Source of the DNA: Antedon mediterranea
Taxonomy: Eukaryota; Echinodermata; Crinoidea; Comatulida; Antedonidae
Direction of reading: 5' to 3'
NCBI RefSeq assembly: GCF_964355755.1
Contig: NC_092670.1
Location: 4,861,001 to 4,925,000 of the forward strand
Length of the DNA stretch: 64,000 nt
The notes beneath the pieces were generated by a model that worked only from the letters and a program-made list of their open reading frames with translations, ran no database searches and was not told the origin of the DNA. How positions within the stretch are numbered: the first letter of the stretch is position 1; the number at the start of each line of letters is the position of its first letter. A program made the position numbers and the translations under genes. This document shows positions 44,937 through 58,005 of this stretch, piece after piece.

Positions 44937-45262
44937 TTAAAGATGTATTGTCTCTCAAGAACATTAACAATGAAGATTAATTAAATCAGATTTTGAATAT
45001 GTTATTTTGTAGTTTTAATAAAGTTAGGCCTAATCACTTCCATAGAAAAACAAATATTTTCACCTATAAATTGACAAAATAAATGTTTAAATTCAACCAA
45101 AAACCCACTGGCTGGCAGCCAATTTGGCCATTTTTTGCTTTAAATTACAGTTTTTTCTTTTTCGATCCAATTTTTGGTCATAACTATTAATGTTACATAA
45201 AATTGGCATATTCAACTAACATTTTGTTAAGAATTATTTTTCAGGGGGACAATACATCTTTA
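44937..45262. mobile_element. MITE, TTAAAGATGTATTGTC family, copy 1
   Basis: Ends TTAAAGATGTATTGTC and GACAATACATCTTTAA are inverted and perfect. Related copies are at 51312-51645 and, partial, at 57880-58005. Internal phrases TCAACCAAAAAC and CTGGCAGCCAATTTG recur in the copies. Confidence 0.8.
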
Positions 45263-46205
45263 AACAAAATCATGTTTTAATTTATGTTAGGCCTATGTTA
45301 ATATTATTTTAGATCCAAATAATATTTGGCGGCCATCTTAAGTGGTCACCTCTCCTGTTGGAATCGCATACGTCCTGTCTATACAGTTGACGATAGTACT
45401 TACTCAGTCGATGCACTGTTATTGTGATTCAAGCAGACAAGTTGCCCCATTTTGTAAGTCACTCAAATCAAAAAGTATTTATAATTCATCAACTCATTTA
45501 ATTGTACATTATTACTGTGTTAAAATATCCAATACCATGTCTAAAATTCGACTTATTATAGATTACTTAATTACTGTACCTACACATCCAAAATGGACCA
45601 TTCGTATTGGAAGATTTATTGATTGATAGACCAGCTGACATGTAGGTAAATCACCTGGTTTTACCTTAGCATGGTTATACCAGTCACCATATGAAAATAA
45701 AGTAAAATCAATCCATTATGAAAATTACATGGATGATCTGCTCGAATTAGCTTAGCATATCCCTCGGCAAGATGTCACATGTGACAGGAGCAACCATTTA
45801 CATAAAAGATAATCAATTTGTATACAGGACTTAATTTAGTAATTGTAAAAAAAAAACCTGTTTAATTTCTAAGTAATAGCTTACAAGTGGGAATACGTGA
45901 AGAAGGCTACTAAAATAAGAAGTATCTTATCCCAAGGACATCATTAATTGACTGGAAGGATCTCTAATTAATATTGAGTCAAAGTTCAGGATAGAAAAAT
46001 GTATGATTGTGTTATTTTATGATAGTAGTATTAATGAATAAAGAAGGTTACAATAAGTGGTGACAAGAATATTTTTTCGGAAAGTGCATAATTAACAGAA
46101 TAGAAAATGTGATGAGTATAATGTTTATTATAGTGACGTTGAAATAAGATTGATACCCAGATATCTTGTGATCTGACGATAATGAGAAGCTGAACAATGT
46201 TGGCA
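45263..46205. other. Intergenic, no supported gene
   Basis: The 94-codon frame at 45342-45626 begins beyond the MITE and shows no recognisable domain or splice context. I do not annotate it. Confidence 0.35.
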
Positions 46206-46218
46206 ATATAAATGATAC

Positions 46219-46720
46219 GATAATAATTATAATGATAGCAATCGTGATGACAATAATGATGGTGACGATAATAATGATAATGATAGCAATCGTGATGACA
46301 ATAATGATGGTGACGATAATAATTATAATGATAGCAATCACGATAACAATAATGATGGTGACGATAATAATGATAATGATAGCAATCATGATGACAATAA
46401 TGATGGTGACGATAATAATGATAATGATAGCAATCACGATGACAATAATGATGGTGACGATAATAATGATAATGATAGCAATCACGATGACAATAATGAT
46501 AGTGACGATAATAATGATAATGATAGCAATCATGATGACAATAATGATGGTGACGATAATAATGATAATGATAGCAATCATGATGACAATAATGATGGTG
46601 ACGATAATAATGATAATGATAGCAATCATGATGACAATAATGATGGTGACGATAATAATGATAATGATAGCAATCACGATGACAATAATGATGGTGACGA
46701 TAATAATGATAGCAATAGAT
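46219..46720. repeat. 48-bp minisatellite, about ten copies
   Basis: The unit is built from GATAATGAT, GATAGCAATC and GATGACAATAATGATGGTGAC phrases. GATAGCAATC recurs exactly every 48 bases from 46234 to 46666, with few substitutions. Because 48 is divisible by 3 and the unit is stop-free in several frames, long open frames appear on both strands. Their translations (strings of Ile, Met, Thr, or His and Tyr) are artefacts. Confidence 0.9.
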
Positions 46721-47035
46721 GATAACGATAATAACGATGATGGTATTGATGATGACAATCAAGATGATGAAAATACTGATGATAATGACAATAATAGGAG
46801 GAAAATGATGATAATAATAGATGAAGCTATAATGATGATGACAATCAAGATGATTACGATAGTGAGGGTGACGACAATGATAATGACGATAACAATGGTG
46901 AGAATGATAATGATGATAATAATGATGACGATAATGGATGACGCCCTAATGATGATGACAATCAAGACTATGACAATGATGGTGACGATAATGATAATGA
47001 CGATATTGATATGATAACGATGATAGTGATGCTCT
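46721..47035. repeat. Degenerate GAT-rich flank of the minisatellite
   Basis: A decayed GATGATAATGAC-type array continues from the ordered 48-bp array, without fixed period. Confidence 0.75.
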
Positions 47036-47481
47036 AGCAATAAGTAAAAAGAAGACAATGATGGCAAAGGTCACAATAAGATTTAATGCAGTCGTAAATC
47101 AATGATCAAACCAATACAACTAGGCCTAAGTAAATGTAATCAAGAATATAATCAAGAAAAATTATTATGTATCCGTCGTTTATAACTGGTATCAATAGAT
47201 ATGTGATTACTGTGGCTTAATAGTTACATCATACTGTCCCCACTGAGTTACTTTGATGATGCGTGGCTCAGCGTAGTCGTGACATCCAACTTATTATTCA
47301 ATCCTATCCACCAATTAGTACGGCTAGCTGAGGTTTTAAATACAAGGGTAATAATTATAAATCAACATAGGATTTATACAAGTTTAATTTCAATACGTGT
47401 AATTATCAAGTCACCATTTTTCAGTGAAATTGATCGATGCGCGCACACACAAACCTCACAGTTGTCTGGAGCTCAGATTGC

Positions 47482-47639
47482 TTAAAGCTTGGTTCCTACT
47501 AGAGACGCAACGCAAGGACGTAAAGGCAACGCAATCGTGTTGACCAATGACAAGCGACAGTTCAAAATTATTTATCGCTTGTGATTGGCCAACTCAGTTA
47601 CGTCCTTGTGTTGCGTCTCTAGTGGGAACTAAGCTTTAA
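47482..47639. mobile_element. MITE, AAGCTTGGTTCCCACTAG family, copy 2
   Basis: TTAAAGCTTGGTTCCTACTAGAGACGCAACGCAAGGACGTA at the left mirrors TACGTCCTTGTGTTGCGTCTCTAGTGGGAACTAAGCTTTAA at the right. The centre also folds (TGACCAATGACAAGCGA / TCGCTTGTGATTGGCCA). Total length is 158 bp. Confidence 0.85.
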
Positions 47640-47765
47640 AATAAGTTACGGCTATAAAGGTATCAACCGTACAACCATTTCTGTGATTATATACCCCTCT
47701 TTTCCTCCTCAAAATTCCTATTAATATAATATACGTCCGTACAATTGGCTGATTCATGGACCTGA

Positions 47766-47930
47766 AGCTCTGTCTACACTATCAAACTTTATGTAACAAC
47801 AAAAATGTGATGTTCCCATGTACATGATGATGTCACATCATTACCATATTTAAGGATATCACTACCATACTATTTGGGCACATCAAACTGTTTTTCCCAC
47901 AATTGTTTGATATAGTGTAAACAGTCTTAC
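47766..47930. mobile_element. MITE, AGCTCTGTCTACACTATCAAAC family
   Basis: GAAGCTCTGTCTACACTATCAAACT at the left is matched by GTTTGATATAGTGTAAACAGTCTTA at the right. The phrase TATTTGGGCACATC is shared with 32812-32890. Confidence 0.65.
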
Positions 47931-50900
47931 AGTAGATCATGTCAAAACAATCAAATGTCCTCCCCATCATGCAATACCGTAGGGGTAAATTATCAAGTAA
48001 ATGGATGTGGTATCCTTACATAGAACACTAGTTTTCCTCGCGTGTCACACGAATATATTTCTGGCATAAAAGCAGTATCGATATGTTTTTCACAAAATAA
48101 CTTGCTGAAGCATGCTTTCATGTAAACGGCTTGATATTAATACGAGTTACTAGAAGTGGTTCGTGATTTTACATACGTACACATGTGGTCACATGACGTA
48201 TTTTATATAACAGCACTTTGCACAAACCTAAGGTGAATAATCCAGCATTACTATATACCTCAGGAAACAACATCTGATCGAAGCATAATGTATATACATT
48301 TGATGATTTGTTTTTACTGAAAATTGTTTTGTAACTCCAGCAACAGACCTATATTAACAAGAACATGGAATTACATTTACTAAGTAGAAAGCAAAACAGG
48401 CATTGCCTTTTGAAAACAACAAAGTATTTGTCTGATGCGATTGTATTATTGTTTAAACGATAAGAGATGATGATCAAACTAGCATCGATAATCTTAAAGT
48501 AAACTATGGATAAATACCAAATACCATTCTACTTGTTCTAATGGTATTACTGCTATTATATAGTGTATGTAGACGACATATGAATGATAAATAATTTATA
48601 AACACGACGATTTTTGTTGTGTCTTTTTGTGAGGTTCACTCACCTTTATTTGATAATCATTTTGATAACTTTCTTTGAAATCGAAATTGCTATTTTTGTT
48701 TCCATTCTTAGTATGCTTTTGTAGGCCTATATATTTTTATATATTATATATTTTTTCCCTTCATATATATTACGTTTCAAACTCATCCTAAAGATCTGCT
48801 ACTTTATAAGGAAAGAATGTCGATCAAGTGACAAAATTCTCAAAAGATTCAAGATTCAAGATTCAGATTCAGATAATATTTATTTAGATAATAATGAATG
48901 AATATATACAAAATAGAAAAAAGATATTAAAGTGAACATAGATAAAGCAGTAATTGGTAGTCATTATTATCATGGATCCCTTCTAGAAGTTAAAAACTTG
49001 TTTCGTAGGGACCCACAACAAAACACATTACTAAAAAAATAAAAATAACCTAGAATATATAATTATATAATTTAGGATAAAAAATTACAGTATAATAAAA
49101 TAACTAACATCTTCTTTATAAAAATTATTTAAATTATATTTCAATAGTTTCATGATAATTATAAATGAAATAACTACCGATACTGGTAAATGAAAAAAAA
49201 AAATATGTATACATAAATTATAATTCCAGTATAAGCAGAAATTATTTTTCTTTCACATTTCTCAAGAAGTGCTGCCTCTAATTCAAAAGCATTGGTATAT
49301 TTTGATTTCATTAACTTTTTATTCAATTCTGATTACCAGTACTGTAACTCATCTGTAACTAGAGTCTGTTTTTTAAAGAAAAATTTTCATAAAATAAAAT
49401 CAAATAACACTATTTAATCCATTTGTCAAAGTAGCTCTCAAAATAAAATAACAAATGTAGATACGAATTTTAAATACCTAGAAAATTGAGAGGCTTTGTA
49501 TTTTGAGCAGAGGCAGTTTGTTTATTTATTAGTAACTCCTACACTTTTTTCCTATTCCAAAATTCCATGGTAAAAAAAAGTGGCGCCAGGTTTTGCCGCT
49601 GAGGAAAACTCTACAAGTTTCATTGTCCGTCCCATTTATCAGACTACTTTGCTGAAAAATCTCGTTGGTACAAGCTGGCGGTTGAGTAGGCCTACCATAA
49701 TGTAAATCAATAAACAAAAGTACACCACGTGATACGATAACAACCATTGACATAATTATTATTCTTATTATCGACAACACCAAAACTTTTATATATTTAC
49801 GATTGAATTGAATAAACTAGATAAAGTATTTTGAAAGGAAGAAATACATTATTGCAAAACTAATTATAAACCTCACTCATTGCTGATTTATTTTAATTTA
49901 ATACTAAACTGTAATTGTGCAGTAATAAATCAGATAAATAAACCTCATCTAAACCGTTTTAAAGCTAAATAGAAGTAAAATAGCATGCTGTAATGTTGAA
50001 ATCGCACATCGTATCACGAGTTAAGCTCTGACAATTAGCGACATAATCTCTAACGACCATTACAATTATAACCTGATCTTTTTGCGTTGAAAGAGGTATT
50101 TCAACGCAATACAATATCCACAAGTCGTGACATCTGATTGTGTATGACACTTGGTAATAATTAGGCAAAACGTCATGAAATAATACACTTAAATACACTT
50201 AAATTACCTGTGTCAGGTTATGAACAATTCACCGGTGTAATCACAAATGATAACAAAATAATTTAAATGCCAGGTACAGGCAAATTGTTATGATCATCAG
50301 TTGTTTTGTGTTACAATACGATTTTAATTTTTTTTTTTAATAAGCACTTTCTACTTTCTACATACACTTGCCCCAAAACATTCATTGTCTTTTTTATTTA
50401 TTTATTTATTTGTTTTTATTTCGATTTTTTTCTGAAAATATCCAAGCGCAACCAGTATACGTATGAAATGCCATATGTGACAAACTATTTATCTTTTTTC
50501 TAATATTAAAACAAAACTCTGTCCCACAACCCAGACTACTTTCTACATAATGGTGTAAATAATGAGGGTTTTAAAACAAATCGAAAAAAGAAACGTTTTG
50601 GCAAAACCTTTACTCTGACTATGATAATAAGGTAGCATAAATGTTACGTTCTTGGTAAACATCAGGTTGAACTATCTAACACTGAAAATAAGTCTGAATA
50701 AGTATTTTTTCTTCGTGATTTATGTCACACATTTTTTAATTAATTTAACAAATTTAATTCATTTACAACACAATGATATCTGAAATTCAAGCCTGGATCT
50801 AGTCTAGGTTGTATATCGTATTATTAGTAAAAAGATAAATATGTGGTTGAATATTGCGTTTTAAATGTAAACATTCAAACATCAACTGTTGAAAAAACAT

Positions 50901-51311
50901 AAGAAGACAATGAGCCTGTAGCTAGCTGAGATTTAAAGATCTATTGTCAAAATAAATAGAATAAAAAGTAAATATTAATAAGATCATAGCTTATTCACTT
51001 TTATAGTAGGAAACGAAAAATAATGGTTTTACTTATAAAAAGATAAAATTAACGGAACAATTTAACCAAAAACTTGGTCAAAGTGAATTACTAATAAGTC
51101 AATATATTTTTTCAAAAGGACAATAATAACTACCGGTATTGTAACTTGTTTTTGCTCGAATACGACGTACTATTGATAATTCTATAATAAGGGGGTATAA
51201 TTTTCCCAATATTACAAACAATGTATGTTTTAAAAGACATGTTTGGTAGAGCCAAATCTAACCACAATATATTTGTTTTCGATGAGCTTACGTAAATTTA
51301 TTAACTAATTG
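47931..51311. other. Intergenic, no supported gene
   Basis: No exon is convincing. A short (AGATTC)n-like run is at about 48848-48876. A 70-codon-plus minus-strand frame at 49529-49783 has mixed composition and might be part of a repeat; it lacks a clear family. Confidence 0.35.
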
Positions 51312-51645
51312 TTAAAGATGTATTGTCCTCCCAAAACATGAGAAAAGATGAATAAAATCAGATTTTGAATAGGCAATTTCACAGTTTTAATAAAGTTATT
51401 CACTTCTGTAGAAAAGAAAATCATCAAAAATAATTATTTCACTTATAAAAAGACAAAAGAAATGGTTAATTTCAACAAAAAACCACTGTATTCCAGACAA
51501 TTTAGGTATATTTTGTTTGAAATTACATTTTTTTGGGGAAAATGTTTTTTTTATTAAGTTTTTGGTCAAACTTTTATGTGATATTAAAATGGCATTATTT
51601 AAAAAAAAAATTTAACAATTATTTTTTTAGGGGGACAATATATCT
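51312..51645. mobile_element. MITE, TTAAAGATGTATTGTC family, copy 2
   Basis: Starts GTTAAAGATGTATTGTCCTCCC and ends GGGGGACAATATATCTTTAAA. It aligns in order with 44937-45262, including AATCAGATTTTGAATA and AATAAAGTTA. Confidence 0.8.
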
Positions 51646-54600
51646 TTAAATAAAATAAACGTTGTTAAGATTTTGTATTTTTTTCGTCGTCGTACAAAAT
51701 ACACATATACTTGAGTTTGTAACTCCAACCAAAAATGGAAACGTCGGAACATAAGCATAAAGTATAGGCTAATCAATTGTATAACAGAATAATAACAACT
51801 TAAAACCGAATCGGCACCTACAACGGCATAAAACAAACCAAAATGTTAACTATAGTGCCAATGGGGAGCATAACCAATCAAGAAAAACATTAAAACCGAA
51901 GTAGGAATTCATTTTTGTGTCATAATAAAGAATCTGGAATTGTTTTACCAAGGTTGTGATTTAGAAATTGAAGACTAATGTCTCGGCGGATAATTAATAT
52001 TAGAACTAATAATTCATAGTAACGATTCAAGAGCCTAAGCAGTCTCTTATCTCATTAAATTTGATCATTTTCACCCCTGTGTTTGTAATGATGGATTATA
52101 AGAAGATTATTACCTCTATAAACCAAACAAGACACCGGGTATCACGATATATAATATTCATAATATGTAAACAAAACTAATTCGACTAGAGCTGTAGTCA
52201 ATCCAATGTATTGCAAAGAAACTCAAGTCATATGATATACTGTAGCCCCGTAAGCTTGTCATGTCATTTTCGCTTCAATATCAGTACTGTTTCATATTCT
52301 TTGGCTTCTAAATTTGTTTTTTGAATTGATATAGTCAGTAGGCCTAACCTATATTACGTGCTATAATCATTCTGATTACATATAGATGACATATTCAAAT
52401 GAAAGCAAATTAAACAATCTTATAAATTAATCTCGGGCGGGCAACGAGGCCGGTGGATAATACAGATAGCCCATGGATTATCTAATTCCAAATGTGATTT
52501 TATTAAAGATCGAGTGGGAGAGTTAACAAAACCGTCTTATTAAACGTATTTCAATTTTAGATGACAGCAAAATACCTACTGTATGAGGCTAGACATGCAC
52601 GCTTGTCCATATTTATTGTGGAAAAGTTTTTTAAATGACGTCATAAATTTCGCTGTGTTTCGTTAAATTGAATCGACTAAAATAATATAAGTTAATGGTT
52701 AACCATGATGACGTCACAAAAACGGGAGCGTTAAAACTCTTTTTGAAATTCAACTTGCGTTTGAAATGATATAAAAACATGCTAGGAATGTTAGCGTTAC
52801 AAAATAAACATCAACAAGACACACATAAGCGTCCGCCTAAGCTTTGTTAGGATTTATACTAATTTTAATTGTAGGTTCTGTCTATTTACGGAACAATGCT
52901 TATATACGCATGCGTTTGTTTTTGTCGTCCACTGTCCCGAACTCAAAGTTCGAAATACGTGTTGACGTAGGGTTTATAAATGTAAATCAAAGGAAAGTTG
53001 AGCGACTTCCACTAAATGAATATTGATGACAATAAAAGGTATTATAAAGTAGTTCATGTTGATCAGCATAAACGTGTATTTGCAAGCATTCTTACCCACA
53101 TTGGATCTTGTCCATACATTCCGACAATCAATTAAAAGTTTCTTGAGTGATATATTGATATGGAACTCTACGTGTGGGCATATTTAAAATATAAAATTTG
53201 CGCGTACTCACCATGCGATCATTGAACTTTAGGAGTGCCAGAGCCTAGGCCTCAGATTCAAGCCATGTCTACACTAACAAACTTTACCGAAGTTTTGTTT
53301 GCAAACTCTAGTTCGCCACTGCTGTTGTGTGTGAATTCTGTCTATAAGTGCTACTAATTTCTGGAGGCTGTCATTTGGTCTATCTGGAAGATCAAAGGAG
53401 GACAAGATCACAACAATCAGCAAACTAGTTTGTCAAAAAGATACACATCCCATCATGCATTTCTGTAGTGTGCCAAGTTTGTCAACCGATCTACATTAGA
53501 AACCTTTGGAATCTTTTCGTGGCAAACTCGGAGTTTTTCCTATGAGTTTGCAAACTACAGTGTGATTCATAAATGCCACCAGTAAACTATTTCAATAATG
53601 TGCATGGTCTAAGTTCTGAAAAAAATTATGTAGTTTATCAATTTGTCTATTCTCTAGCAAACTTTAGAAAACATTTCAAGTTTGCTCGAGTTAATAAAGT
53701 GCCTTATAAATAAATGGGTAAGACTTACTAAGTTAGAGGGGTCTAATACAAACATCAAACATACATACACACACATACAATAAAGTTACTTTTTAAGCAT
53801 TTCGTATAAATTTAAATATTCCAGCGTTTAGACAGTGGTTCAGCGTAAGCATACAATGTAATGTCATAGTAGACGTTGTAATAGTGTCATTTCGTGTCGC
53901 TTTTGTAGAATGCTGATGTTTTATATAATAAATTAAGAATGATAACATTCACATGTAAGCCTAATATGTCTACGATAACTGCAGTGATTTCATAGACAAC
54001 TACAATGTTATGTGTGAAAGTACCTTTAATCGTAATTTTGTAGGTTACCGTTATAAAGTTAATTGATTTAATTTTCATTTCTTCATCATTAATACTGCTT
54101 AATCGTGTCAAGTTAACACGCTGCTTGCGTAAATCATCAAGTATGAAATATTACTTTGGTATATCAATAACAATGTCTACTATACTCGCGTTTTACCAAA
54201 TCAAAGTAGGGAGTTTACGCAGCAGCTAGTATATTGTTAGTAGGGATGGGGGACGAGATAGAGATGTAATGGAAATGGGTTTCATTCCAGGTACAGTAGG
54301 CCTATATTGTTTATGTAGGCCAACTATTGAATCGTGTTAATTGGATTAGTAGTTTAGGATGCATTTTAAATGTACTGGTTACACGGATAGGCTCATTTGG
54401 CCAGAAGTCGATTGTTGTTAGTTTTAATGATTGTAGCCTATGCTTAGTTGAAGGATCCACTCTAATTGTCATCATTGTATAGGAGGTAGGAACTGAATTG
54501 CTTGATAAGATAAACCCTTGTTTTAATAATGTCACTTTTCACATGTTAGGCCTATTTTTACAATACATCATTCTACGTACACGTTGATGCTGTAAAATCT

Positions 54601-55833
54601 ATTTACATTATTCAAAGCAATAAGCATAAGCCATAAACTGTACATCTATCATATAATTATAATATTGTGTTTTATAGGATGTAATACATATTTTTTTTGG
54701 GGACTAGGCCTATTTGTCATCGTAACCGGTTTCTGTATCCGGTTTCGACGGTCCTTGTGCTTAGGTCTAAGTAGATTCCTCATACAAACACTGTACGGCT
54801 AAAAATTTTTTGGATACTATCATTATAATTACTATAGGCCTAGATTCATTGTTTGTCAGACAATCTGATCGATCCCACTGACGATAAACAATTCTGAACA
54901 TTATTGACACCTGATCATTAGCATAATGAGTAGACATGTACAATAAAAACAAATTAAAATATAAAGAGAAAATTAATGATCGATAAAAATATATAACTCT
55001 CCTAAAACGGTTTTCAAAAACAACATTGTTGCTTCAGAGTTCTAGTTATTACAAAACGTAGACTTAAATTATGAGCTTTATAGTACGGTGACAGCATGAT
55101 GTGCTAAATTATAAAAACTTCTCTAGTTTTAATCTAGTTTTATCGGTTTCAAAATATTGAATACATCCTAAAAAATATTCTCTCTATTTACCTTACAGAT
55201 CTTATGAATTGTAAACGATACATGCACGAATTCCCCTTCCCAGCCTGGAGATGTCTTTCCACCTGTCTATAGAATTTTTAAAAACAAGGACACTTATATA
55301 TTATTTCAATTTAATCCCGAAGCAATGATTATACATAATTAGAAATGTATTTGATCGACGTTATACTTTATAGTTGGATCAAGAGTTCAAACAGATTCCA
55401 GCATTTGAAATATTTGCCAATGATATGAATTGATATTTCAACACTTTAAAATCAAGCACCTGTTATGTTTTCAAAGTTATATCCTGATTCAAATTATATG
55501 AATTGTACGAATAAAATAGAACAGAAATAAGAATATTTTTTTAATTAAAAAAAACGTCTGAATATTCAAGCCTACTAAGTAAAACATGTATAAATTTATG
55601 TATAGGTTAAAATTCGCCACACTGAAGTCAGACATTTTCAGTACATCAAGAAAAATAAAAGTATATGAAAAGTTATAGCACTATTAATATTATAGGCTAT
55701 ACACATCAAAAATGATTAAGAAAATTTAACATTAAATACAATTCTGTGTAAAGTTGTTTTAAAATCCAAGATGGAGAAATGCAGAACAAGGAACATTAGT
55801 ACCTTGCTGGATCATAACTTTTTCATCAGTTTG
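51646..55833. other. Intergenic, no supported gene
   Basis: AT-rich. The frame at 52844-53026 follows a possible TTTTAATTGTAG acceptor and is followed by AATAAA, but it has no recognisable domain and no upstream exon. A segment at 53270-53700 is rich in AAACTTT / TTTGCAAACT phrases and may be a decayed MITE. Confidence 0.35.
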
Positions 55834-55951
55834 TGGATGCACTGCGCACATGTATGATCGTGGATGATGCACTGCGCGCATGTATGATCGTGGACGATGC
55901 ACTGCGCACATGTATGATCGTGGATGATGCACTGCGCACATGTATGATCGT
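55834..55951. repeat. 30-bp tandem repeat, about four copies
   Basis: Unit GTGGATGATGCACTGCGCACATGTATGATC repeats every 30 bases with one or two changes per copy. As 30 is a multiple of 3, frames are open on both strands; I see no reason to call a protein. Confidence 0.85.
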
Positions 55952-57879
55952 GCTTAACAAAGCAACCATCAACAAACATCCTGAATCTTTTCATATGGCG
56001 TCAAATTCCTCACACCTACGTAGAATCTCTAAATTCGGGATATGACGCACTAAAAATCCATATACAAATCACTATAGCTTTGCGATCGTCAGGGGTATTA
56101 CATTCTGTTGTATGATGATTTGGCCAACTCTGTACTTGATACTTATGCCTAGTACATTGAAAAAATCCATGAAACATTTTAAGTTTACCTATAAAATAAA
56201 ACGGCATCATCATAGTATTACATCATTGCTATTGGGTCTTTCCATTAAGAGAAAGAGTTTTCGGATCTATTATATGGTATGGTAAACTTTGACCCTGACT
56301 GGATGAGAATAGGAACGCTGTTGAACAAGCCCGGTATTATTATATTTTTACAATAGGTCGCAAACTCTCCTTGTTAAAAATGCATTGTAATGATGGATTT
56401 CAGCAAAAGTGTTTCCAATTTAAATATATAATTGATGTTTAAAAGTCATGCTCTACTAGTAATAATATTATTATAATATGATTATTAGCATACACATTTC
56501 GTAATTATGGTGTCAAATTGTCAAATTAAAGTTAACAGAACACCTTGTTCATTCGCTTATTCCAGGAAAGGCAATTCATTCATGCGAATATGTTTCCTAC
56601 TTAACAAGTGGGGACATGAAACGTATCATGGCGTCATCAGTTGAATATTAAATATAATGTTGAATCAGATAAAGGCATCTATAATGATAAAGATACTTTA
56701 TATATTGTAGAAAACGTACATAGTGTGATGTCACTGACTGTAGTACTTAATTAATTACAATTCAACCTACTGTATTGATACAGAACGCCAAAACTGAAAC
56801 CGCATTTAATACCACCGCATTGCCATTATATCAATGAGCATTACCGCCAAGATAAAACTTTCAATCACGTTCAAAATATTATCACCACCGCCGTTTTTGA
56901 AATATTTTATTTATACCGGGCGACCTCTTTAGACAAAGACTAGTCTCCCAGAGGGCCCAGTTATGATCAGTGGCTGTGATGTACTAGTACACCGGGGTAA
57001 CCCCCTACTCGTCTCGAAAGATGTACTGGGTTCTTTAAAGTGCACATGCGCGAAACATTTACGAAATACTGAGTGTAAGCGGCTTGGTTACGGACGGACT
57101 TTCCGAAATAAAAATCACATCAATATTTCAGAGAATGTGGAATTCTTAGGTCAACCTCAAATCTGGCCAAAATGTTTCTTTATAATTAGTTGCATAAATA
57201 AAAATACTTATTCTTAGCATGATATATGAATATGAAGATGATGAATCCAATCTTTCCCAGGCTGCTTTCAACATATCATAATATAACGATTTTACTGTAA
57301 TTATTAACTAAAATACTATTTTTCTACCGTTCTTAAACAGCCAAAAATCATAATCTGTAGGTTCAGAACTTTCATTGACATTAATAATGCGGTACTGAGT
57401 CAAAAATAGTACAGGAAACTCTCAATGGATTATTCTATACGATGTTTTGAATTATTTATTATCCTCCATACATCCATTAAGATCAATTTGTCTTCATCTT
57501 TAAATTGTACCAAAGCCCCAATGAAAATCTGTCATTTTTCCATGGACGATGACATAAAATGTACGCACTTACAGAAATTATTATTATTTTTTAATGGGTA
57601 CAATATTACTGTGTGTTATTGCATTTAAAAATGTCTAATCAATAGGTGCAATATATCATTGCCATTCTATAGATCACACAGACTTACGATGGTAATTGCT
57701 ATTGTAGACTTTAATACTCTTGTGGACATTTATTTGTCCATGCTTAAAGCAAAGAAACTTTATTCATTGCCGTCGATTTTTTTTTATAGAAGACAGTGAA
57801 TGTTTTACTGATGATTAAGAGAAATCAACGGAAAACATTGCTGCTATAGGACTAAACATTTCTAGTTCTGTTTCCATCT
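55952..57879. other. Intergenic, no supported gene
   Basis: No exon is supported. The 84-codon frame at 56963-57217 overlaps CGGGGTAACCCC and similar repeat-like phrases, and shows no domain. Confidence 0.35.
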
Positions 57880-58005
57880 TATGTTTCAAATATGTATTGT
57901 ATCTCCAAAAAAATGAAGATTGACAAAATAAATGGTTAATTTCAACCAAAAATCTATTGGCTGGCAGCCAATTTGAATATTTTTCAGAGGGACAATACAT
58001 CTTTA
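57880..58005. mobile_element. MITE, TTAAAGATGTATTGTC family, partial copy 3
   Basis: GACAAAATAAATGGTTAATTTCAACCAAAAATCTATTGGCTGGCAGCCAATTTG...GAGGGACAATACATCTTTAA matches the right half of 44937-45262. The left end is missing. Confidence 0.75.

Noticed and set aside
46031-46762. Long minus-strand frames over the GAT-rich array
   Set aside because: They are translations of a 48-bp minisatellite whose period is a multiple of three. Composition is His/Tyr or Ile/Val strings in every frame, with no start or splice context.
46232-47014. 260-codon plus-strand frame of Ile/Met/Thr repeats
   Set aside because: Same minisatellite read on the other strand; no protein-like features.
49529-49783. 84-codon minus-strand frame with a hydrophobic N-terminus
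   Set aside because: Could be read as a secreted peptide, but it overlaps a TAGGCCTA motif, lacks splice or polyA context and may be repeat-derived.
52844-53026. Possible terminal exon with AATAAA after the stop
   Set aside because: No ATG start, no upstream exon in compatible phase, no recognisable domain; evidence is too thin.
55759-56045. Three overlapping 60-70 codon frames on both strands
   Set aside because: All derive from a 30-bp tandem repeat that is stop-free in several frames.
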